64,000 bases of DNA from JBBCJR01 sp037190805 (GCA_037190805.1 JBBCJR010000009.1:30093-94092), one strand, 5' to 3'; shown: positions 43,524 through 51,884, counted from the first letter of the stretch. Notes: generated by a model from the sequence alone, not told the origin. Translations and numbers: made by a program.

Positions 43524-44180
43524 ATGCCTGACACCCTTCCCCTTCGTAACCGCGCTCTCCGCATGCGGCTGACGCAGCCGCTCGATGAACTATGGGACCG
43601 GCGGCTGCGCATCCATACGTTCGGACATCGGCCGGGCAGCGGCCGGCAGGGCGATGCCGAATGGTATCTCCATTATTCGCCTACACCCTATCGTGACCTG
43701 TTCCATTTCATGCGCGCCGCCAAACTCGGCCCCCACGATGTCTTCACCGACTTGGGGGCGGGCATGGGACGCGCAGTGTTCGCGGCCAGCTGGCTAGGAG
43801 CGAGCAGGGCCATCGGCATCGAGCTTCTGCCGGAGCTTGCCGCGATTGCCGAACAGAATCGGCAATCCAGCCGCCTGCGCGATCGCGACATCGTCTTTCG
43901 CGCCGAAAACGCGCTCGATCATTCGCTGCTGGGCACGACGCTGCTTTACATGTTTCATCCCTTTGGCGAGCAAGTGATGGAACGCGTGCTGGCAAAGGCA
44001 CAGCAAGACCGCGCGAAGGCCGGCATCACCACGCCGCTGCGGATCATCTACGTCAATCCGGTGTGCGAGGAAGTCCTGGCGACCTCAGGCTGGTTGCGAC
44101 TTGTCACCGACCTGCCGGCGCGCCCGCAAATTCTGTCCACCGCAAAGCACTATCGCACGACCATCTGGCAGTCTGTCTGA
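43524..44180 (+). CDS. Class I SAM-dependent methyltransferase
   Basis: A 218-residue protein. DVFTDLGAGMGRAVFAASWLGASRAIGIELLPELAAIAEQN is SAM-binding motif I plus post-I (GxGxG and acidic E) in the form seen in DOT1-like/FkbM-neighbour methyltransferases; LLYMFHPFGEQVMERVL matches motif IV with an F-HPF rather than NPPY, so an amino-methylating DNA enzyme is unlikely. Substrate unknown. ATG at 43524; neighbours are not functionally linked. Confidence 0.75.
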   Translation: MPDTLPLRNRALRMRLTQPLDELWDRRLRIHTFGHRPGSGRQGDAEWYLHYSPTPYRDLFHFMRAAKLGPHDVFTDLGAGMGRAVFAASWLGASRAIGIELLPELAAIAEQNRQSSRLRDRDIVFRAENALDHSLLGTTLLYMFHPFGEQVMERVLAKAQQDRAKAGITTPLRIIYVNPVCEEVLATSGWLRLVTDLPARPQILSTAKHYRTTIWQSV

Positions 44181-44206
44181 CGAAAAGGGCCAGCGGCAGG
44201 CCGCGC

Positions 44207-45118
44207 TTACTCGGCGTCCGGGCGACAGACCGGCTGCGCGGTCGCGACACCCGCCACGACCATCGCCTCCAGCGACCGCAGGAGTTCATCCCGCCGCCGG
44301 TACATGCACCGCTTCTTGGGGGGAATATCGGCCTCGCAGCGATGGGGCCGGACCAACGGCAGCCGATAGAAACGCCCATCAATGGGTGTTCCGCCGCGAT
44401 CGACCCAGATCGCATCATAGTCGAGCGGCAGCTGACGTCCCTTTGCCGCCCGGAAATAGGCGCTGCGGTGGAAACGGCTGGCGTCGGATATGGCATGAAT
44501 CTCATCGACACCCACCGCCCGGCACAACATCCGGAAAAGCTCGATAAGCAGGTCGCGCGGCCGCATGCCTTCGGCAAGCTTGGTCATCTCGCGATACTCA
44601 TCGAGGATAGCAGGCAGGTTTCTTCCCTGTAAGCCGCCGATCACAGCCACCAGCCGGCCGACCTGACGTTCGAGTGCGAAAGAGAGCGAGAAGAGACGTC
44701 GATTGTCGCGGAACAGATTGAGCGTCGCCGTTCCCTCGCGGTGAAACCAAATCGGTTTATCCAGCACGACATGATAGCCCTCACCAAAGGGCAGCGGAAT
44801 AAGTTCGATGCGCTCGTCGACCGAGAAGGCGAACAGCGGTCCCAACGACTCCATGACTTCAACATCATGCACGAAATGGTCGATGCGTTCGTTCGCACTC
44901 CAATCCGCGCACAGATAGGGAGCCTTGACGAACAACAGCGCCTCCGGTCGCCTGGCGACCGTTCGGCCCAGCAATGTGTCGGGCCTCGCTCCGGTGAGCC
45001 GCTTCAGCCCCGCGCTATGACCAAGCGCCGCGGTGATGAAACCGATACGACCACTCAACGCACCGACACCGTCACCGGCCGATGCCATCCATAGCCGCCT
45101 CAGATCATGCGTCGCCAT
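44207..45118 (-). CDS. DUF535 (VirK/YbjX-like) protein
   Basis: A 303-residue protein. PYLCADWSANERIDHFVHDVEVM, EGTATLNLFRDNRRLFSLSFAL, VGRLVAVIGGLQGRN, DLLIELFRMLCRAVGVDEIHAISDASRFHRSAYF and DYDAIWVDRGG are the characteristic blocks of the DUF535 family, which includes VirK of Shigella and YbjX. Those proteins have been linked to virulence and envelope-stress or antimicrobial peptide resistance. No signal peptide is evident, so it is cytoplasmic or peripheral. Transcribed alone, in the same direction as the eipA-like gene. Confidence 0.8.
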   Translation of the reverse strand: MATHDLRRLWMASAGDGVGALSGRIGFITAALGHSAGLKRLTGARPDTLLGRTVARRPEALLFVKAPYLCADWSANERIDHFVHDVEVMESLGPLFAFSVDERIELIPLPFGEGYHVVLDKPIWFHREGTATLNLFRDNRRLFSLSFALERQVGRLVAVIGGLQGRNLPAILDEYREMTKLAEGMRPRDLLIELFRMLCRAVGVDEIHAISDASRFHRSAYFRAAKGRQLPLDYDAIWVDRGGTPIDGRFYRLPLVRPHRCEADIPPKKRCMYRRRDELLRSLEAMVVAGVATAQPVCRPDAE

Positions 45119-45166
45119 CGCCCCTGCTTTCGACCGGCTCGCTCTCCTTGGATGCCGGTCGCTTAT

Positions 45167-45913
45167 CTAGAACGGTAGTATGCGTGAAGATTTCGTGAAA
45201 TTGAGATAACCGACATTGGCCCCCAGCCGCCAGCCGACGCCCAGCTTGATCGGCACCAGCATCACGTCATTGCGCTGGAGATAGGTGGCGGTGAATCCTC
45301 CGATCACATAGACCTTGCCCTCCACCGCCGGAAACCGATGGAAGACATCCTGCGTGTCATGGAGATTATAGACCAGCGTAAAGGTCTTCGACGCATCCGC
45401 GCCAAGGTCGAAACCGACCGACGGCCCGGTCCAGTAGATCGGCTGCTGGCCCTCCACGCGATGGAACAACGTCCCCGACCCGTAACGCAGGCCAACGGCG
45501 ATCGCGCCGCCCGCCTCCCGCCCGACGATATAGCCGTTCGGCTCGCCATTCTCCTTGAACAGCCCCTCGATCATCTTCGCCAGCCCTTCCGCGCCCCGGC
45601 CGAAGACATTCTCCGCCTCGGTCAGCACATCCTTCTGGGCATAGGTGGTGGTGTTGGTGGCCGGCAGCGCTGCAGCCGTTCCGCCAGAAGCGGCAGACGT
45701 GGCAGGCATGGAAGGGGAAGTGGAGACCGTCGGGGCGGGCGACGGCACGCTGGCCGCGGTCGGCAGGGCATTGGGATCGACCACGCCCACCGGCGCCAGA
45801 TCAGCGTTCGCCGCGGAGATCGCATCCGAGGACGACGCTTCCTGCGCCATCGCCGCTGTCGGCAGCAGGACGAACAGTAGCGCCGTGACGCCCGACACTC
45901 GGCTGGTTGGCAT
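45167..45913 (-). CDS. EipA/DUF1134 envelope integrity protein
   Basis: A 248-residue secreted protein: signal peptide (ending AMA-Q near 24), an Ala/Pro/Ser/Thr-rich linker (about 30-85), then the DUF1134 domain (YAQKDVLTEAENVFGRGAEGLAKMIEGLFKENGEPNGYIVGREAGGAIAVGLRYGSGTL, ADASKTFTLVYNLHDTQDVFHRFPAVEGKVYVIGG, LGVGWRLGANVGYLNFT). EipA of Brucella and Caulobacter is a periplasmic, lipid-binding barrel needed for envelope stability. The function here follows from the family. Confidence 0.85.
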   Translation of the reverse strand: MPTSRVSGVTALLFVLLPTAAMAQEASSSDAISAANADLAPVGVVDPNALPTAASVPSPAPTVSTSPSMPATSAASGGTAAALPATNTTTYAQKDVLTEAENVFGRGAEGLAKMIEGLFKENGEPNGYIVGREAGGAIAVGLRYGSGTLFHRVEGQQPIYWTGPSVGFDLGADASKTFTLVYNLHDTQDVFHRFPAVEGKVYVIGGFTATYLQRNDVMLVPIKLGVGWRLGANVGYLNFTKSSRILPF

Positions 45914-46056
45914 ATTCCGAGGCTCCCTTGAATGACTGATCGTTTACCGTATCGCGATTACGTCTTGCCTCGCAATGAACGACAATGCCAGCCGTGCTCT
46001 CGACAAGCTGGCGGGAAGCCGGGCATAGGCGCGCGAAGCCGATGGGAGGCGAATGA

Positions 46057-47364
46057 ATGCGCGTTGCGATGATCGGATCGGGCTATGTCGGGCTGGTGTC
46101 CGGTGCCTGCTTCGCGGATTTCGGCCATGAAGTGGTTTGCGTCGACAAGGCTCAGGACAAGATCGATGCCCTGCTCGCCGGACGGATGCCCATTTACGAG
46201 CCAGGCCTGGCCGAGCTGGTCGCCGCCAACGTCCGTGCCGGGCGTCTGTCCTTCACCACCGACCTTGCCGAAGCCGTTCGCGATGCGGAAGCCGTGTTCA
46301 TTGCCGTCGGCACCCCCTCCCGGCGCGGTGATGGCCATGCCGACCTCAGCTATGTGCATGCCGCCGCACGCGAGATCGGCGCTGCGCTTGGCCAGCGCCA
46401 CACGGTTGTCGTCACCAAGTCGACAGTGCCCGTCGGGACTGGCGACGAGGTCGAGCGCATCCTGGCCGATGTCACCCCCGGTGCCGACGTCTCCGTCGTC
46501 TCCAACCCCGAATTTCTGCGCGAAGGCGCCGCGATCGCCGATTTCAAGCGTCCCGACCGCATCGTCATCGGCACCGATGACGAGCGCGCCCGCGAAGTGA
46601 TGGCCGCTCTTTACCGGCCGCTTTATCTCGGGCGCTCCCCGCTGGTCGTCATGAGCCGTCGGGGCGCGGAACTGACCAAGTACGCAGCCAACGCCTTCCT
46701 CGCGACCAAGATCACCTTCATCAACGAGATTGCCGACCTGTGCGAGAAGGTGGGCGCCGACGTTCACGACGTCGCCCGCGGGATCGGGCTCGACAATCGC
46801 ATCGGATCGAAATTCCTGCATGCCGGGCCGGGCTATGGCGGCTCCTGCTTCCCCAAGGACACACTCGCCCTCCTCAAGACCGCCGAGGATTTCGAGGCGC
46901 CACAGCGCATCGTCGAAGCGGTCGTGAAGGTGAACGACGCGCGCAAGCGGGCCATGGGCCGCAAGGTCATCCAGGCGATGGGCGGCGACGCCCGCGGCAA
47001 GACCGTGGCCGTGCTCGGGCTCACCTTCAAGCCCAATACCGACGACATGCGCGACAGCCCGGCAATCGCCGTTGTCCAGGCGCTACAGGACGCCGGCGCC
47101 CGCATCCGCGCCTATGATCCCGAAGGCATGGACCAGGCCCGGCTGGTGCTGGACGACATCGACTATGTCGAAGGCCCCTATCAGACGATGGACGGTGCCG
47201 ACGCCCTGGTCATCGTGACCGAATGGGACGCGTTCCGCGCCCTCGATCTCGACCGCGTCCGCAGCTTGTTGAAAACGCCGGTACTGGTCGACCTGCGCAA
47301 CATCTATCCGCCCACCGAAGCCATCCAGGCCGGGCTCGACTATTGGAGCGTGGGTCGCGGCTGA
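46057..47364 (+). CDS. ugd: UDP-glucose 6-dehydrogenase
   Basis: A 435-residue enzyme: N-terminal Rossmann fold (MRVAMIGSGYVGLVSGACFADFGHEV), FIAVGTP, SKSTVPVGT-type block, VSNPEFLREGAAI, the central KYAANAFLATKITFINEIA, and the catalytic cysteine in GPGYGGSCFPKDTLAL. GLTFKPNTDDMRDSPA and RAYDP mark the C-terminal domain. Converts UDP-glucose to UDP-glucuronate for exopolysaccharide or capsule. Ends 96 bp before tRNA-Ser. Confidence 0.95.
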   Translation: MRVAMIGSGYVGLVSGACFADFGHEVVCVDKAQDKIDALLAGRMPIYEPGLAELVAANVRAGRLSFTTDLAEAVRDAEAVFIAVGTPSRRGDGHADLSYVHAAAREIGAALGQRHTVVVTKSTVPVGTGDEVERILADVTPGADVSVVSNPEFLREGAAIADFKRPDRIVIGTDDERAREVMAALYRPLYLGRSPLVVMSRRGAELTKYAANAFLATKITFINEIADLCEKVGADVHDVARGIGLDNRIGSKFLHAGPGYGGSCFPKDTLALLKTAEDFEAPQRIVEAVVKVNDARKRAMGRKVIQAMGGDARGKTVAVLGLTFKPNTDDMRDSPAIAVVQALQDAGARIRAYDPEGMDQARLVLDDIDYVEGPYQTMDGADALVIVTEWDAFRALDLDRVRSLLKTPVLVDLRNIYPPTEAIQAGLDYWSVGRG

Positions 47365-47460
47365 CCGCGTCATTCCTCCGAAACGGCAAGGGACGCATTA
47401 ATCGCAAACCCCCGTTGCCCATCGCCAACCGGCCAGCTATAGCCCGCACGATCGGCACTC

Positions 47461-47551
47461 GGAGACGTGGGTGAGTGGCTGAAACCAACGCTTTGCTAAA
47501 GCGTCGTACGGGAAACTGTACCGAGGGTTCGAATCCCTCCGTCTCCGCCAT
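47461..47551 (+). tRNA. tRNA-Ser (anticodon GCT)
   Basis: Class II tRNA: acceptor GGAGACG/CGTCTCC, discriminator G and encoded CCA, D-arm GGTGAGTGGCTGAAACC, anticodon stem ACGCT/AGCGT around loop TTGCTAA (GCT), long variable arm, T-loop GGTTCGAATCCC. It reads AGU/AGC. Its 3' end is the attachment site of the genomic island. Confidence 0.96.
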
Positions 47552-47552
47552 A
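47538..47552 (+). repeat. attL core (end of tRNA-Ser)
   Basis: CTCCGTCTCCGCCAT, covering the 3' acceptor strand and CCA of tRNA-Ser(GCT) plus one base; identical to 54078-54092. The rest of 47553-47935 (383 bp) holds one arm-type repeat, the 10-bp repeat TAGGCGATAC twice (47787-47796 and 47856-47865) and one weak open frame. Confidence 0.85.
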
Positions 47553-47610
47553 AAGCTTCCTAAATAGCTGAAAAACAACGATAAAAACCATCCTTTGGAA
47601 AAAAGCCCTA

Positions 47611-47638
47611 CATTCTATCCCACATTCTGTTTTGGAAC
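47611..47638 (+). repeat. Integrase arm-type repeat, left copy
   Basis: CATTCTATCCCACATT followed by two variable bases and GTTTTGGAAC; 26 of 28 bases match 53946-53973, same orientation. Each copy lies inside an att end (about 60 bp from attL, about 105 bp from attR), as expected for integrase arm-binding sites. Confidence 0.65.
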
Positions 47639-47728
47639 ATCTGGGACGTAGCTGGAGTCTCAATGGGCTGATTCGGCAAAGCGCAGCCAGATGGGGCGGG
47701 GCGAGCGAGTCGGCGAGAGACGAGATAC

Positions 47729-47998
47729 ATGGCCCGTCCAACGCTGGTGATCAGGGCACTCAATCACACAGTGATATCAGCGATGCTAGGCGATACGAGC
47801 CGCTGTCGGATGTCCAGGGGAGATCAGGACCGGCAATTGCTCTATGATGCTAGATTAGGCGATACAACAAAAGATATCTCAGGGAATGTTGTCGCCGTTC
47901 CAATATTGGCGCCATTATTCATAATCAGTTTCATTCTAACCATTAACGAACGTCCCTTTACGCATCGTAAATCTATGAGCACCCATCATATTCAATAA
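47729..47998 (+). CDS. Doubtful small open frame with one hydrophobic segment
   Basis: An 89-codon frame from ATG at 47729, with GAGAGACGAGA before it and a hydrophobic stretch (VVAVPILAPLFIISFILTI) that could span a membrane. Its last 63 bases overlap the 3' end of the PIN-like gene on the other strand. No family recognised; it could be chance. Confidence 0.25.
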   Translation: MARPTLVIRALNHTVISAMLGDTSRCRMSRGDQDRQLLYDARLGDTTKDISGNVVAVPILAPLFIISFILTINERPFTHRKSMSTHHIQ

Positions 47999-48790
47999 TA
48001 ATCGAGATTGCCTATGGACATCAGAAACAACATGATCATTAGTCAGAACTCCATGGAAATAAGTTGCCTGCGCAGCAATATGCAAATCAATAATGTGGTT
48101 AACCAACTTATTAGTATCGGTTGATAGATTTCCATTCTTTACCCATCTGATAAAAAACATAACAACGCACATTGCATATCTAAATAAAAAATAATGTGGA
48201 GCATCTCGATAATATGGAGTATTAATCGATAAATGATTCTTCATTATTTTAAAATGATTTTTTGAATGTTCGTAAATCCAATTTATCAATTTATCTTGAG
48301 TTGATTTACTACTTATAATTCTTGCTCGAATTTCCTTCAATTCGTTAGCAGTGAAAACTTTTCGCATTTCTCGAAATGCTTTCTCAAAATCATGAGCTTG
48401 AGCAGAAAAATTTTCAATAATCTGTCGACTTTGCTCCTGTCTGAGAGCAAGGTGCTTCAAAATCAGAGAATCTTTCGCCCCTGAAACTATGTCATCATAC
48501 CAAATAGCAAAGCTACCGCTTTGACTTCTATCAATCAATCTAGATTTAATTTTTTTTCCAGTATCAAGACGGTGAGCATATGAATCGGTCACATCATTTA
48601 ATAGTAAAATTCTATCATGGAATTCTCTACATATTTTAAATGACTCAATTATAGTCTCCCTAGGTTTTTCTTTATGAGCCTCAACGAGAATATGATGCGT
48701 GATCGCAACCTGGTTGGAGCGGTTCACTTTGAAATAAGCCGCTAAAGCGGGCTCCCGAAGGAAATTACTGTCTACAAGAAAGATCGGCAT
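47936..48790 (-). CDS. PIN-domain-like protein (putative nuclease)
   Basis: A 284-residue AT-rich gene. VDSNFL (Asp7) at the N-terminus, HHILVEAHKE (Glu37), and IIDLHIAAQATYFHGVLTND (Asp235, Asp252) correspond in order and spacing style to the acidic residues of PIN nucleases (D, E, D, D). The central ~190 residues are longer than in VapC toxins and helical, so this is a larger PIN-like protein, not a plain VapC. No antitoxin-like gene is adjacent on the same strand. A role in RNA cleavage for element defence or host abortive response is possible but unproven. ATG at 48790. Confidence 0.6.
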   Translation of the reverse strand: MPIFLVDSNFLREPALAAYFKVNRSNQVAITHHILVEAHKEKPRETIIESFKICREFHDRILLLNDVTDSYAHRLDTGKKIKSRLIDRSQSGSFAIWYDDIVSGAKDSLILKHLALRQEQSRQIIENFSAQAHDFEKAFREMRKVFTANELKEIRARIISSKSTQDKLINWIYEHSKNHFKIMKNHLSINTPYYRDAPHYFLFRYAMCVVMFFIRWVKNGNLSTDTNKLVNHIIDLHIAAQATYFHGVLTNDHVVSDVHRQSRLLLNMMGAHRFTMRKGTFVNG

Positions 48791-48910
48791 GGCCCCCTCA
48801 AGGTGGAAAATGCAGCTACGCTGCTGACCGGCTCAAGATAGTGACATCACTTGCCTCCCAAAGTCACTTTTGGCATCTAGGCAATGCGGATTGGTCAATC
48901 CCATCCGTGG

Positions 48911-49065
48911 GGCGTCGTAACCCCTTGCCGTAGGTCCGGTCAGAGTTTTCTGGCCGGGTGGCTGTCGCGCATGTCCAAGGCTCTGCCCAAAGGCGGCAGC
49001 GCTCCGACCTGCGCGGGGTTACGAACACCCGGCTTTGGCCGGTTCGCCCCTTTTTCAGGAGGGGC
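48911..49065. ncRNA. Strongly foldable GC-rich block (structured RNA or ssDNA candidate)
   Basis: Nested inverted repeats: TCGTAACCCC (48915-48924) with GGGGTTACGA (49015-49024); inside, GTAGGTC (48930-48936) with GACCTGC (49006-49012, one G-U); inside that, a 9-bp hairpin CCGGTCAGA/TCTGGCCGG (48936-48957) and CTGCC/GGCAG (48983-48999). Immediately after come CCGGC-TTTG-GCCGG (49029-49042) and a GCCCC/GGGGC stem ending at the PDZ gene ribosome site. The block is GC-rich in an AT-rich element. It may be a regulatory leader, a small RNA or a folded DNA site. Confidence 0.45.
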
Positions 49066-49067
49066 AG

Positions 49068-49868
49068 ATGCATATTTCCTATTTCAAGACCATATCGACA
49101 ACGCTGTTGGCCGTGGGGGCGCTTTCGCTGTCATCCCCATCTTGGGCAGCAAGGAAGGCTGTAACCCCTAGCGGTTTCCCTGAGATGCTCTTTGTGGACA
49201 TGGTGCCCACGGAAGCTGGCTCCAAGATCGCTAACCATTGCATGAACATGGGACATGCGGTGATCTCATCGACACCCAATGAGGTGACATGTGAATCCCC
49301 AATGGGCGTGATGAAGGCGTCCATTACCCAAGCCTTGCTAGGCGGCAATTACAGCACAACACCACGTCGCTTTGCCCGCTACACCCTGGTGCAGGTCGAT
49401 AAATATGTCAGAGTGCAAGCGAGTGCATGGCTCGAGATGCAAAATGCCTTCGGACAAACGCAAAGGCAGTCATTCACCGATGATAATACGCATAATTTCT
49501 TGATCGACGTGATGGCTTATAGTGGTGCCAAATATATCCCAGGAACGAAATTTCCCAATCGCGCTTATTTGGGAATTGGATTTAGAGGTGTTTCCGATAT
49601 CAGCATTAAAAATAGGAAATCACTTGGTATGGAAGTTATGTTTCTAACAGATGATGGTCCACTTAAAGCAAATGGGGTAAAAATCGGAGATATAGTATAT
49701 TCTATAAATAATAAGAACTTCAAAGATCAAAATGATTTTGAAAAATTCCTTAGCAGAGTCAAAATCGGATCAGATTTGACGATAGGATTTCTAAGGAATG
49801 GCTCTGAGAACAGAGTGTCCTTTGTTGCATCTGAGCGTCCGACGATCATGGACATCGAATCCCAATAA
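49068..49868 (+). CDS. Secreted PDZ-domain protein
   Basis: A 266-residue protein. Signal peptide MHISYFKTISTTLLAVGALS with cleavage after SWA near 27 indicates export. Residues from about 170 form a PDZ fold (YLGIGFRGVSD, GPLKANGVKIGDIVYSINNKNFKDQNDFEKFLSRVKIGSDLTIGFLRNG). The N-terminal half has two cysteines (CMNMG, TCESP) and no known catalytic motif. AGGAGGGG lies before the ATG at 49068. PDZ domains bind protein C-termini; as no protease domain is present it may act as an adaptor or lock. It follows the foldable block directly. Confidence 0.7.
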   Translation: MHISYFKTISTTLLAVGALSLSSPSWAARKAVTPSGFPEMLFVDMVPTEAGSKIANHCMNMGHAVISSTPNEVTCESPMGVMKASITQALLGGNYSTTPRRFARYTLVQVDKYVRVQASAWLEMQNAFGQTQRQSFTDDNTHNFLIDVMAYSGAKYIPGTKFPNRAYLGIGFRGVSDISIKNRKSLGMEVMFLTDDGPLKANGVKIGDIVYSINNKNFKDQNDFEKFLSRVKIGSDLTIGFLRNGSENRVSFVASERPTIMDIESQ

Positions 49869-49880
49869 GCGCCTCTGGTC

Positions 49881-50438
49881 TTATGAAGGGGCACAATCTG
49901 ATAGCGCCCTGTAGACGCTCGCTCGTCCTATCCCCAGCTGCTTGGCAATATCTGTGGGTCTGATCCCCTCACCACGCAGCTGGTGGATAGCAGCAACGTC
50001 TATGGAAGGTTTTCTACCCTTGTAGACCCCATTGGCCTTGGCCTTCTCAATGCCCTCGCGTTGACGTTCCTTCCTGATATCCGTCTCAAACTCAGCCACA
50101 GCGCCCAGGATAGCCAGCACCAGCTTCCCCATGCCGCTATCCGTATCCACCCCAGCCTGTTGAAGGCATTTGAACTTCACGCCCTTGGTCGTCAGCTGGG
50201 CAATGATGTTGTGGAGGTCTACCGAGGACCGGGCCAGCCGATCCAAACGGGTGACAACCAGGGTATCACCTTCCCGCACATAGCCTAGGGCATCATCCAG
50301 GGCATGTCGTCCCGTGACACTGGTGCCAGTGCGCTTCTCCTGAAACACCTTCTGACATCCAGCCGCGTTCAAATCCTCAAGCTGGATATCCAACGACTGA
50401 CCGTTGCTGCTGACCCTGGCATAGCCAACCAATGACAT
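49881..50438 (-). CDS. Serine recombinase (resolvase/invertase family)
   Basis: A 185-residue small serine recombinase. GYARVSSNGQSLDIQLEDL contains the catalytic Ser (near residue 10), LVVTRLDRLARSSVDLHNII the Arg pair, and GKLVLAILGAVAEFETDIRKERQREGI the long helix E. The C-terminal HTH (IHQLRGEGIRPTDIAKQLGIGRASVYRAL) is intact. TnpR/Hin-like. It may resolve multimers or invert DNA of the element. A repeat-rich region at its 5' side could be its site. Confidence 0.9.
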   Translation of the reverse strand: MSLVGYARVSSNGQSLDIQLEDLNAAGCQKVFQEKRTGTSVTGRHALDDALGYVREGDTLVVTRLDRLARSSVDLHNIIAQLTTKGVKFKCLQQAGVDTDSGMGKLVLAILGAVAEFETDIRKERQREGIEKAKANGVYKGRKPSIDVAAIHQLRGEGIRPTDIAKQLGIGRASVYRALSDCAPS

Positions 50439-50447
50439 ATCGACTCC

Positions 50448-50553
50448 GTCTCAATAGGCTCTAGACCTACATTGAGTGACGTCTCAAATATCAGGAGTCA
50501 ATCCTATTGAGACATGAATCCCTGGGAAATTATGTCTCAGCGATCTGTCTCAG
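50448..50553. promoter_or_regulatory. Candidate recombination (res) site upstream of the recombinase
   Basis: GTCTCAATAGG (50448-50458) and CCTATTGAGAC (50503-50513) are perfect inverted copies. The hexamer GTCTCA recurs at 50481 and in TGTCTCAG near 50533 and 50546. Several GTCTCA dyads in about 100 bp just before the recombinase start fit a res site with subsites, which also usually controls the recombinase promoter. Confidence 0.5.
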
Positions 50554-50601
50554 GAGGGTAAACTCTATGCATCTCCATCAAACTGAGTGGGCTTACTTGC
50601 A

Positions 50602-51123
50602 ATGTGGAGCACTACCGGCAATGCTCCATCGATGATTGTGGGAATCATCTTCGCCACGGCAGCGGCTGCAAGCCCTTCTCAGACTTGTGACCTTGCAGCA
50701 GTCACGACAGCTAGGACGGTCTATGAAGCGCTCGTCCATCGCGCGCTTCGAGTCATAGAAAATGCAGCGTCTTCTAATCCTGACAAGAGCGCGCAGCTGG
50801 ATCGTTTCATTGCCCCTTCCGCAGAATTCAGCCTTGGTGGTGGAGATGTAGGGCGTCCTCTCGGAGCAGGCGTCGCTGGCGCTAAAGCGTTAGCCGCTAC
50901 GATGAAGGCGGATGAATTTCGATACTTGGGTTGGGACTACATAGACGGGCCATCTGATGGATGTGGCGAAAGATCGGTGACGATCGAATTCGTCGATACC
51001 CGTGAACACAGCATCTCAAAGGTCGAATTCAAGTTCGATCAAGGCCGGATAGTCGAAGCGAAAGGATGGCAGCGCTCATTTACAGAGGGAACTCTGCAAG
51101 GCAGAGGTTATCCCAAGCCTTAA
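50602..51123 (+). CDS. Exported protein of unknown function
   Basis: A 173-residue protein. Residues 10-26 (SMIVGIIFATAAAA) make a signal peptide. Mature part contains LDRFIAPSAEFSLGGGDVGRPLGAGVAGAKALAATMKADEFRYLGW and a C-terminal beta stretch SVTIEFVDTREHSISKVEFKFDQGRIVEAKGWQRSF reminiscent of the NTF2-like cone fold, though I cannot confirm this. Two cysteines. ATG at 50602 is chosen because it precedes the signal peptide; no strong ribosome site. The role in the element is unknown. Confidence 0.55.
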   Translation: MWSTTGNAPSMIVGIIFATAAAASPSQTCDLAAVTTARTVYEALVHRALRVIENAASSNPDKSAQLDRFIAPSAEFSLGGGDVGRPLGAGVAGAKALAATMKADEFRYLGWDYIDGPSDGCGERSVTIEFVDTREHSISKVEFKFDQGRIVEAKGWQRSFTEGTLQGRGYPKP

Positions 51124-51362
51124 TTAGAATGTTTACGATGCGCCTAACCGGGTCGGCGGCTATTAAGGCGAGATTATCTAATCCTGTTAAAAGCGTCATG
51201 GTGAAGCGGATCATCCCTGCTTGCTGAACAGAGACGAAGTCCTAGAAAAACTGCCAGAGATGCAGTCCGATCGGTTCCCAGCCGGCATCCAAAATCCCCT
51301 ATCCTCACATGTGGAATGGTATTCCGGAAGGTTAAGTTGACTTTTCATGAGATTTATCGTAG
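51124..51362. other. Intergenic stretch with a possible short remnant frame
   Basis: No supported gene. A plus-strand frame from TTG near 51222 to the TGA near 51340 reads LLNRDEVLEKLPEMQSDRF and looks protein-like but has no ribosome site; it may be a remnant. Confidence 0.25.
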
Positions 51363-51884
51363 ATGTTTCAAGTCAACAGCGAAAGAATGGCGCTAAATGA
51401 AATAGAAATTATGAATTATTATGATAGAATTAAAATAAAAAATGCAATGGCGAAATGGCTTGATGATATAATCGGCCCAGATTTTTTCATTACAGTCACA
51501 TTTAAACAAGCAATGACAAACTCACACGGCGGAGTGTGCTGGGGTAATTACGAAATTTATAGCGCGCAGCTATGCAAATTTCTGAAACGTCTTTCCAAAA
51601 AATGCTATGGGAAAGCATCCTACCAACGCACCAAGCGTAGGATTCCGGGGTTTGCTACTCTAGAAAATGGATTCCAAGGCGAGAAGCGTTGGCACTCGCA
51701 TATCTGCCTAAAAAAGCCTGATAGGCTTACGAATGAGGTGTTTGAGAAACTCATCAATGAAGTATGGATCGGCATGGAATGGTCTATGAAAAATATAGAT
51801 GTGCTTGAAATTGAACGCGGAGCGGTGTATTATTCAATCAAGGAAGGCATTGATGCTATCGTTATTGAAACGATAAGCGAGTAA
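51363..51884 (+). CDS. HUH-type replication initiator-like protein
   Basis: A 173-residue, AT-rich gene. Three Rep-style motifs appear in order: FFITVTF near residue 40 (motif 1, hydrophobic TxTF), WHSHICLKKP near 115 (HxH, metal-binding), and VYYSIKEG near 157 (motif 3 with Tyr followed by Lys). This is the arrangement in short rolling-circle Rep proteins and inoviral Gp2-like initiators. The length is short for Rep and no helicase is attached. It may nick an origin to start replication or transfer of the element. A very AT-rich 545-bp stretch lies directly downstream. The motif match is by eye. Confidence 0.5.
   Translation: MFQVNSERMALNEIEIMNYYDRIKIKNAMAKWLDDIIGPDFFITVTFKQAMTNSHGGVCWGNYEIYSAQLCKFLKRLSKKCYGKASYQRTKRRIPGFATLENGFQGEKRWHSHICLKKPDRLTNEVFEKLINEVWIGMEWSMKNIDVLEIERGAVYYSIKEGIDAIVIETISE

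Noticed and set aside
47936..48790. Classical VapBC toxin-antitoxin pair
   Set aside because: The protein is about twice VapC length and no AbrB/MazE-like antitoxin gene lies beside it.
50448..50553. CRISPR-like repeat array
   Set aside because: The GTCTCA copies are short, irregularly spaced and in both orientations; they fit recombinase subsites, not a CRISPR array.
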